A stretch of 64,000 bases of DNA from assembly GCF_018917935.1 (NCBI RefSeq), contig NZ_JAHLPN010000004.1, forward strand, positions 1-64,000. The letters are read 5' to 3'. The position numbers and the translations under genes are program-made. This DNA is from Kineothrix sp. MSJ-39. Lineage in GTDB: Bacteria > Bacillota > Clostridia > Lachnospirales > Lachnospiraceae. Below the pieces are notes generated by a model. It searched no databases and was not told where the DNA came from. It saw only the letters and a list, made by a program, of their open reading frames with translations. Of this stretch, positions 59,101 to 64,000 are shown one piece after another (position 1 is the first letter of the stretch; each line of letters opens with the position of its first letter).

Positions 59101-60221
59101 ATCTGCTGCTCTGTCATTTCTTTTGCCGTATCCTGCGCCGTCTGTTCGATCGCCGCAGCAGCATCTCCCAGCATTGCCAGATAGGTATCTACATTTGTTG
59201 CATCGATCGTATCGGTGATACCTGCCTGCGCCACCGCCTGCTGTACAGCCGCGATCTTTACCTGTGTGTAGATCTGCGTATAAACAGCCTGATAGGTTTC
59301 CTCCGATGTCAGTGTCTCTTTTGCGGTCTGAAATCCTGCATTGATCTGATCATAGCTTTCGACAACCTTATTTTCCACATAGGCCTTCCGCTCTGTCTTC
59401 AGGGCTGTTTCATCTGCCTGCAGCCCGACAAGCTGTGCACCATATGCAGCCTTTGTCGCCATTGCCTCGTCCAGCATCTTACTGTATTCTGCCAGTTCTT
59501 TTGTCTTATCCATCTGCTCTGTCTGCAGCTTTTCCTGATTGCTCTTCAGCTCAGCTTTTGCATCCTTCAGCTTTTTCTTTGCATCGTCAAGCTCTGCCTG
59601 CGCATCATCCAGCCTGTCTACCGCGATCCCCAGGATCTGGTTGTTGACTTTTTCAATCTTCTTCTCATTTAAACGGATCTCGACTGTCTTTTCCACAAGT
59701 CCGGTCTCTGTCACACTGGCAACACCGCTCTGCCTCTCCAGATAAGGGGTTACCGTTTCTTCCGTGAACTTTGTCAGCTCATAGATATCCATTCCACTGT
59801 AATCGACTGCCGCATACATGGTCGCCATCATATCCGGTGAAATTTCCAGAAGGGACGGCGTTCCTGCCATATCCGGAAGCTCGATCTGGTCGATCTGACT
59901 TGAAAGCTTTACCATGGCACTGTCCATATTGGTCTCTTCCGCAAATTCCAGTGTGATCATACTGTAATTTTCATTGGAAACACTCGTGACATTCTCGACG
60001 CCATTGACTGTACCGAGTGCAGACTCGAGCACTTCCGTTACATCGCTTTCCACTTTTTCGGGTGATGCGCCCGGATAGGTTGTGATCACAAGTATGTACG
60101 GGAGAGAAATACTCGGCAACAGATCTGTCGTCATCTTGGTGAAGCTGACGATACCGAGTACAAGCAGCATAACGACTGCGACCAGTACGGTGAACGGTTT
60201 TTTGACACTGAATTTTGACAT
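56136..60221 (-). CDS. RND-family transporter with a large extracytoplasmic coiled-coil insert
   Basis: This HAE1-type (AcrB/SwrC-like) proton-driven exporter has 1361 residues against about 1040 in the family. TM1 and the first porter motifs (TDLLPSISLPYILVITTYPGASPEKVE) are normal. In the first large loop, right after EIRLNEKKIEKVNNQ, about 325 residues of Lys/Glu/Ala/Gln-rich coiled coil are inserted (from about residue 195 to 520), before the fold resumes at LDALLTMDTLSQLLSAQN. The proton-relay Asp pair region is LGVGMLVDNSIVVIENIYRLR. The C-terminal repeat is complete. No adaptor or TolC gene is adjacent. The start at 60221 follows AGGAG. Confidence 0.93.
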   Translation of the reverse strand: MSKFSVKKPFTVLVAVVMLLVLGIVSFTKMTTDLLPSISLPYILVITTYPGASPEKVESDVTEVLESALGTVNGVENVTSVSNENYSMITLEFAEETNMDSAMVKLSSQIDQIELPDMAGTPSLLEISPDMMATMYAAVDYSGMDIYELTKFTEETVTPYLERQSGVASVTETGLVEKTVEIRLNEKKIEKVNNQILGIAVDRLDDAQAELDDAKKKLKDAKAELKSNQEKLQTEQMDKTKELAEYSKMLDEAMATKAAYGAQLVGLQADETALKTERKAYVENKVVESYDQINAGFQTAKETLTSEETYQAVYTQIYTQVKIAAVQQAVAQAGITDTIDATNVDTYLAMLGDAAAAIEQTAQDTAKEMTEQQIAEQAAQIPENVKDALDNPDKLKAFKKLLESQGNSDAAKQMTKANLQKLYDIVEVRIPQIDTELANLAIEIKAAEAVKDKVDASIQQAEDAYVDVEAGKITAAASFGAYTAQMASGMTSIEDGEKQMEDAQDQLDDSREQAMESANLDALLTMDTLSQLLSAQNFNMPAGYIKNEDESQVLVKVGDEFSAIDEVEDMVLCKVDKVGDVRISDVADVTVIDNADDNYAKINGNDGVILSISKASTAGTSDVSKACNKAIKELEEKYDGLRITPLMDQGDYIKLIINSVLSNLIWGALLAIVVLAIFLKDYKPTVVVAFSIPMSVLFAVVLMYFTNITLNMISLSGLALGVGMLVDNSIVVIENIYRLRNKGISAARAAVMGANQVAGAIAASTLTTICVFLPIVFTTGLTRELFTDMALTIAYSLIASLIVALTVVPSMSVVLLKNTKEKSHRLFDKVLKVYDKVLRFCLKVKIVPLAIAIALLVLCVVRVLSTGMIMMPEMGGSQMSMTVNMPDEMKVTEGYAVADELMEQMQAVQGIETVGIMSGGGSGDMLLSSGSNKDFTFFLLLDDETGKNNTKVAKKLEKMMEAYPQVEYSVATSNMDMSALTGDGLTLNIYGDDLDTLLSVSEDMKELLSSIEGFENIENGQSDGDRQLVITVDKDKAMRLGLTVAQIYSELSGKLTDSKDATTLTTADETYQVTIVDDTEKLTEDNLMAYTFETTTQDEDGKSVTEEHKLSEFAKVSEGASVSSINRENQERYISVTADTMEGYNTTLLSRTVEDKLNDYKTPEGYRIEIAGESTQVMSMMHDMLLMITLAIIFIYLIMVAQFQSLLSPFIVLFTIPLAFTGGFLGLMLTGEELSMIAMMGFLILAGVVVNNGIVFVDYVNQLRLDGMEKREALVETGKTRMRPILMTALTTILAMMTMALSRDASAVMSRGMVIVSIGGLAYATLMTLFIVPVMYDIFFRRELKKVDLGDESNLMEESAE

Positions 60222-60275
60222 GTTTGGTTCTCCTGTGTTTAGATTATATTTCATACTACATACTCGAAAATCCTG

Positions 60276-60478
60276 CCGCTTACGCGCCAGATATGCTGCT
60301 TTGCAGCATGTCTGATTTTACATAAAGATAACTATTCAGAACCACATTCGCAAAATCGCATCTTTCGATGCTTCCATTTGCTCATGTGGTTACTTCGCCC
60401 TATAAATATCACATAATATTCTCACGAATACGAGCATTCGCCGCATATTATGTGATATTTACACGGCTCTGAATAGTT
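60276..60478. repeat. Branched inverted-repeat element (three-way junction)
   Basis: The outer stem AACTATTCAGA/TCTGAATAGTT (60330-60340, 60468-60478) encloses two arms. Arm 1 has ACCACAT/ATGTGGT (60341-60347, 60384-60390) with inner GCATC-TTTC-GATGC. Arm 2 is a perfect 17-bp stem (60403-60419 with 60445-60461) with inner CGAAT/ATTCG. A separate hairpin with CAGATATGCTGC precedes it (60288-60314). There is no coding potential. It lies between the RND and the 60539 gene; function unknown. Confidence 0.7.
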
Positions 60479-60483
60479 CCCAT

Positions 60484-60517
60484 AAAATAAGAAATGGGCA
60501 AAACCCATTTCTTATCG
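60484..60517 (-). terminator. Terminator of the 60539 gene
   Basis: ATAAGAAATGGG (60487-60498) pairs CCCATTTCTTAT (60504-60515) with a 5-base loop; TTATTTTA follows on the minus strand. It lies 22 bases after the stop. Confidence 0.75.
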
Positions 60518-60538
60518 ATTTTCTTTCTCATTTTGTTT

Positions 60539-60973
60539 TCAGATATCACCGGCTGTTTTGATAAACAATTCATCTTCAACCGATTTTTTCTTTTCGCTTT
60601 CCTTCGGTGCATATTTTCCTTTTGGCTTGGAAATGATCTCATGCTTTCCTTCCGCCGCCTTGCCATCCTCGATCTGCTTGGCTACTTCATCATAGAACTC
60701 AAGTGCCACGATCTCATCATAGCCCATGTAGAAATCTGCATTTCTGGAATCGCCTTTACTGATCTGTCCACTATAATCGTAAGTCACATCTGTATGCTTA
60801 CGGATTCCGACATAGGTATCTTCAATCTTGATAAACTTAACCGAAGTACGTGTGGTACGATTACCTTCGATCTCCAGCTCCTGGCTGAGCTTGATACCAC
60901 TGCTTAAGATGACACTGATCAGTTTAGAATCGATATTATCTACTACAATCTGATTAAATACTTCTTTCTTCAT
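60539..60973 (-). CDS. Uncharacterised 144-residue protein
   Basis: I do not recognise the family. It appears cytoplasmic, with an alpha/beta N-terminal part (EVFNQIVVDNIDSKLISVILSSGIKLSQELEIEG), a beta-like centre with an acidic GYDEIVALEFYDEV block, and a Lys/Glu-rich disordered tail. It has a GAGGG ribosome site and its own terminator, and no operon partners. It is probably a real monocistronic gene. Confidence 0.7.
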   Translation of the reverse strand: MKKEVFNQIVVDNIDSKLISVILSSGIKLSQELEIEGNRTTRTSVKFIKIEDTYVGIRKHTDVTYDYSGQISKGDSRNADFYMGYDEIVALEFYDEVAKQIEDGKAAEGKHEIISKPKGKYAPKESEKKKSVEDELFIKTAGDI

Positions 60974-61032
60974 ACCTATACCCTCTCACACGTTAATGGA
61001 TAACCCCAAGAATTACTTTATTTTATCATGTC

Positions 61033-61069
61033 AATCCCGCTTCGTAAACTACTTTTTTGCGGGATTTTA
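61033..61069 (+). other. Isolated GC stem-loop upstream of tRNA-Glu
   Basis: AATCCCGC (61033-61040) pairs GCGGGATT (61059-61066) with an 18-base loop, then TTAT. It looks like a terminator on the plus strand, but no plus-strand gene precedes it. A remnant or an insulator for the tRNA is possible. Confidence 0.35.
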
Positions 61070-61110
61070 TCTCTTTTCCAAAAATATTTTCAACTTTTTG
61101 AAAAAAATGC

Positions 61111-61139
61111 TTGCAATTCCATTTGATTTATAATACTAT
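61111..61139 (+). promoter_or_regulatory. Promoter of tRNA-Glu
   Basis: TTGCAA (61111-61116) and TACTAT (61134-61139) are separated by 17 bases, ending 28 bases before the tRNA. An alternative -10, TATAAT (61129-61134), has no matching -35. Confidence 0.5.
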
Positions 61140-61167
61140 AGTCAAGGACGTTTTGAAAACGCCTTAT

Positions 61168-61239
61168 GGCTAATTGGTCAAGCGGTTAAGACGCCGCCCT
61201 CTCACGGCGGAATCAGGGGTTCGATTCCCCTATTAGCTG
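61168..61239 (+). tRNA. tRNA-Glu (anticodon CTC)
   Basis: A full cloverleaf of 72 nt: acceptor GGCTAAT/ATTAGCT (with a G-U first pair) and the D arm with GGTCAAGCGGTTAAGAC. The anticodon stem CCGCC/GGCGG has loop CTCTCAC (anticodon CTC). The T arm is CAGGGGTTCGATTCCCCT. CCA is not encoded. CTC reads GAG codons; the main tRNA-Glu (TTC) must be elsewhere. Confidence 0.95.
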
Positions 61240-61268
61240 TTAACTGTTTTTATAACAGCCCAACCCGG

Positions 61269-61301
61269 AAATCCCGTAAGCGATGCTTACGGGATTTTTT
61301 T
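61269..61301. terminator. Terminator after tRNA-Glu, overlapping the galT stop
   Basis: AAATCCCGTAAGC (61269-61281) pairs GCTTACGGGATTT (61285-61297) with a 3-base loop and T run. It serves the tRNA (plus) and galT (minus). Confidence 0.9.
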
Positions 61302-62790
61302 ATAGCTTCTCCAAAAACCTATGGAAAGCAGCTCTGCCCTCCGGTGTTCTTTTATACACACCTGCACATTCCAGCACTTTTACAAACACGTTTCCAATCT
61401 CTTTTTGCACAATCGCGTGAATAGTTTCTTCCGTAATCTCATATTTTGCTATCCACTGCTCCGCCCATTGTGCATGTACTGCTGTCAGTTCACTTTCTTT
61501 CAGATCCTCTTTTGCCAGTATCCTGCGTTCCAGCTCCGCCATTTCTTTTTGCAATCTGGCAGGCAGAACCGCCAGTCCCATAACTTCGATCAGCCCGATA
61601 TTCTCCTTTTTGATTGCATGATATTGCGCATGTGGGTGAAAAACGCCCATCGGGAAGTCTTCCGTAGTGATGTTATTGCGCAGTACTAGATCCAGTTCAT
61701 AAAGCTGTCCCCGCCTTCTGGCGATCGGTGTGATCGTGTTATGCTGCACGCCTTCTGTTTCACTAAATATAAATGCATTCTGATCTGTATATTTCCGCCA
61801 GACCGTTAGGATCCGATCCGCCGCCTGCACAAGAGAATCCGCTTTTTCCGCCTGCAGCCGGATCACAGACATCGGCCATTTCAGAATTCCCGCATGGACA
61901 TCCGGAAACGCCTTGAGCTGCCATGTAAATTCATACGCCGCCTTTGCCATTGCAAATGGATACCTGCCGCCTTGAAAATGATCGTGACTTAAAATAGAAC
62001 CACCGACGATCGGCAGATCTGCATTAGATCCTGCTGTGTAATGTGGAAACTGTCGTACAAAATCCAGCAACTTTGCAAAGACTGCTCTGTCGATCTTCAT
62101 CGGTACATGTCTGTCGTTCAGAATGATACAATGCTCCCTGTAATATACATAAGGAGAATACTGCAGATAATAGGTTTCGCTACATAAATTGACCGGAATG
62201 ATCCTGTGATTCTGTCTTGCCGGATGTGCTATCTGCCCTGCATAGCCTTCATTCTCCTTACACAAAAGGCAGCACGGATATCCGGCATGTACCATCCTGC
62301 CTGCCCTTGCGATCTCTTCCGGATCCTTTTCCGGTTTTGACAGATTGATCGTAATATCCATTGGTCCGTATTCTGTATCCACTACCCATTTTTCATCCTT
62401 TTCAATCCTGTCCTTACGAATATAATTGGTTGCCTGACTGAAACGGTAATATGCATCTGTTGCTTTTTCCGGAGATATACTATACAGTCTCCAGAACTGT
62501 TTTCGTACAACGGATGGCGGTGGCGTAAGCAGCCCCATGATTTTTGTATCAATCAGGTCTTTCTGTGTGATTGTATCTGTCTGCCATATTCCCATCTGCC
62601 TGCCATATTCTGTCATATCCTCCAGTATATGAGAAATCTTCCGCGGCAGCTTCCTTTCAGCCGGTACGGTATATTCTGTCAGTCCAAATAATGCCAGCAG
62701 TTGATTTGTCACATAGATCTCATCTGCCGGATCAACCAGTCCGTTCTGTAAGCCATAAGTAACAAGTTCGCCGATCCATTCCTGAATCAT
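61300..62790 (-). CDS. galT: UDP-glucose-hexose-1-phosphate uridylyltransferase (Firmicutes type)
   Basis: This Leloir pathway enzyme exchanges UMP between UDP-glucose and galactose 1-phosphate. Its 496 residues are typical of the GalT family 2 of Gram-positives. N-terminal helical region (YVTNQLLALFGLTEYTVP), INLSKPEKDPEEIA, CCLLCKENEGYAG and the histidine-rich GGSILSHDHFQGGRYPFAMAKA are diagnostic. VFHPHAQYHAIKKENIGLIEVMGLAVLP is in the C-terminal domain. The start has GGAGGG. It follows galK on the same strand by 31 bases. Confidence 0.95.
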   Translation of the reverse strand: MIQEWIGELVTYGLQNGLVDPADEIYVTNQLLALFGLTEYTVPAERKLPRKISHILEDMTEYGRQMGIWQTDTITQKDLIDTKIMGLLTPPPSVVRKQFWRLYSISPEKATDAYYRFSQATNYIRKDRIEKDEKWVVDTEYGPMDITINLSKPEKDPEEIARAGRMVHAGYPCCLLCKENEGYAGQIAHPARQNHRIIPVNLCSETYYLQYSPYVYYREHCIILNDRHVPMKIDRAVFAKLLDFVRQFPHYTAGSNADLPIVGGSILSHDHFQGGRYPFAMAKAAYEFTWQLKAFPDVHAGILKWPMSVIRLQAEKADSLVQAADRILTVWRKYTDQNAFIFSETEGVQHNTITPIARRRGQLYELDLVLRNNITTEDFPMGVFHPHAQYHAIKKENIGLIEVMGLAVLPARLQKEMAELERRILAKEDLKESELTAVHAQWAEQWIAKYEITEETIHAIVQKEIGNVFVKVLECAGVYKRTPEGRAAFHRFLEKL

Positions 62791-62821
62791 TATCTTTTCC
62801 CTCCTATATTCGGTTATCTGT

Positions 62822-64000
62822 TCACAACTCCGCTGTCACACATATGCCGCCATATTGCCGGATTTTCAGCACATTGCAGGCACCTTCTCCGAATACCTGC
62901 TCCATCCTTTTCCGGTAGCCGGCAACAACCTCATTTTTCACAAATGCCTGGATCGTGCCCGCAAATCCGCCGCCATGCACCCTGCAGACTCCGTTCTCTC
63001 CCAGGAAGTCCTCACTGACAGCAAGTGCAAGAGCTACATTCTGATGCTGCGTATCCTGTGTATATACATTTTGCAGATATTTATAGGAAGAATTGCCGGA
63101 TGCCTTTACCAGTTCCAGAAATTTTCTTAAGTCTCCTTCCCGCAGTGCTTTTACTTCCTGTCCGACTCTCTCATTTTCCCGGATAAAATGAAATGCTCTC
63201 AGAACAGCTCTGTCACCGGCCTTTTCCCGCAGCGCGCCAATATTCTCAAGCAATTTTTCCTGTGTCAGCCCAAGCAGAACCTCCTGTCCGAAAAACCTTG
63301 CCACACATTTCATTTCCGCCGGAATTGCTGCATAATCTGCCGTCAGATCAGCATGAGAACCCTTTGTATCTGTAATGCACAGACTATACCCATATCTGTT
63401 CAGGTCAAAATCGAGTTTTTCCACGATCGGTCTTTCCGGCTCTGCAAAATCCACATGCACCAGATTCCCGACCGAACACGCCATCTGGTCCATCAGTCCG
63501 CACGGTTTTCCAAAATAAACATTTTCCGCATATTGTCCGATCATTGCGATCTCTTCTGCCGGAATACGCATCTCATTATAAAGACCGGATAAAATATTAC
63601 CGAGCAGAGTTTCATATGCCGCGGAAGAAGAAAGCCCTGCGCCCACCAGCACCTCACTTGTGATATATGCCTGGAATCCGCCTGTCCGGTAGCCATATCT
63701 GACCATTCCCGCTAAAACGCCCCGGATCAGAGAAATTGTTGTTCCCTTTTCTGCCTCCCGCATTTGCAGATCATCTGCCATGAATGTCAGAAGCGGATAT
63801 CCGTCAGAACAGACGGTTGCCTTATGATCACTCGTTTTCTGCACAATTCCGATCGCGTCCAGATTGATGGAAGCGGCAAGGATTTCACCATGCTGATGAT
63901 CTGTATGATTTCCGCCGATCTCACTTCTGCCCGGTGCACTGTAGATCTCGATCTCTCCTTCTCCAAACAGTTCTCTGTATGTTTCCAATGCCCTGATATA
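62822..64000 (-). CDS. galK: Galactokinase, N-terminus beyond the window
   Basis: It phosphorylates galactose at C1. The visible 392 residues include the substrate-binding motif SAPGRSEIGGNHTDHQHGEILAASI, the ATP loop VGAGLSSSAAYETLLGN and the C-terminal RVHGGGFAGTIQAFVKN. The only nearby start-like codon is TTG at 63988. The frame stays open to 64000 (Tyr-Ile-Arg-Ala before Leu-Glu-Thr), which resembles the N-terminal extension of Lachnospiraceae galactokinases. The gene therefore very probably starts outside the window. It forms an operon with galT. Confidence 0.95.
   Translation of the reverse strand, partial: YIRALETYRELFGEGEIEIYSAPGRSEIGGNHTDHQHGEILAASINLDAIGIVQKTSDHKATVCSDGYPLLTFMADDLQMREAEKGTTISLIRGVLAGMVRYGYRTGGFQAYITSEVLVGAGLSSSAAYETLLGNILSGLYNEMRIPAEEIAMIGQYAENVYFGKPCGLMDQMACSVGNLVHVDFAEPERPIVEKLDFDLNRYGYSLCITDTKGSHADLTADYAAIPAEMKCVARFFGQEVLLGLTQEKLLENIGALREKAGDRAVLRAFHFIRENERVGQEVKALREGDLRKFLELVKASGNSSYKYLQNVYTQDTQHQNVALALAVSEDFLGENGVCRVHGGGFAGTIQAFVKNEVVAGYRKRMEQVFGEGACNVLKIRQYGGICVTAEL

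Noticed and set aside
62822-63988. galK starting at the TTG at 63988
   Set aside because: The frame stays open to the window edge with residues matching the N-terminal extension expected for this family, so the start is probably outside.

Overview
The window looks like about 64 kb of chromosome from a low-to-mid GC Clostridia, most likely Lachnospiraceae (Roseburia/Agathobacter/Coprococcus-like). Support: strong AGGAGG ribosome sites, sigma-A promoters with TTGACA/TATAAT spacing of 17, the Firmicutes-type galT/galK pair, the rimP-nusA-ylxR-ylxQ-infB-rbfA-nrnA-truB-ribF and rplS-lepB-rbgA-lepB-rnhB-ylqG-ylqH gene orders, and a BMP-type nucleoside ABC transporter. The assignment is by content and style, not by a search. 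Nearly all genes are on the minus strand.

Layout. 1-6400: the 3' end of a transposase, a free-standing 23-residue cysteine-containing peptide gene, metA with a long branched leader, ligA, an RluF-like pseudouridine synthase and a YolD/Y-family polymerase pair. 6500-10030: an orphan protein, a formate/nitrite channel and two tandem secreted paralogues. 10059-14970: a nucleoside ABC transporter (two permeases, double ATPase, BMP lipoprotein). 15098-19584: gpsA-plsY-der and a secreted Fn3 protein. 19783-24900: prs, two giant hairpins, and an OmpR-type two-component system.

25053-36312 is a sugar-sensing and uptake block on one strand. It holds a Gfo/Idh oxidoreductase, an anchored RbsB-like binding protein, a histidine kinase, a NarL-type regulator and a second anchored binding protein. 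A mannose-family PTS (IIA-IIB-IIC-IID), a small membrane protein, a Cof phosphatase, HPr and Enzyme I follow. No ABC permease is present, so the binding proteins probably feed the kinase rather than a transporter. 36341-43175 is the conserved pgeF-yraN-ylqH-ylqG-rnhB-lepB-rbgA-lepB-rplS run. 43301-45748 holds an NlpC/P60 wall hydrolase and a divergent cytoplasmic GH5 glycosidase. 45820-54674 is the translation/ribosome-assembly operon. 54844-64000 has an Rpn-family nuclease, a large RND transporter, an orphan protein, tRNA-Glu(CTC), galT and the 3' part of galK, which runs off the right edge.

The least explained part is the non-coding DNA. Several intergenic regions hold large nested or branched inverted repeats (1378-1525, 20988-21167, 21266-21485, 28149-28215 with an inverted second copy at 42690-42761, and 60276-60478). 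The one at 21266-21485 carries two NGGA tetraloops closed by ACA/TGT, the published high-affinity CsrA site, and is the best candidate here for a new regulatory RNA. A second candidate is the 23-residue peptide at 288-359, which has a WalR-like box (TGTTAC-N5-TGTTAC) beside its promoter. Similar repeats lie in the promoter region of the NlpC/P60 gene.
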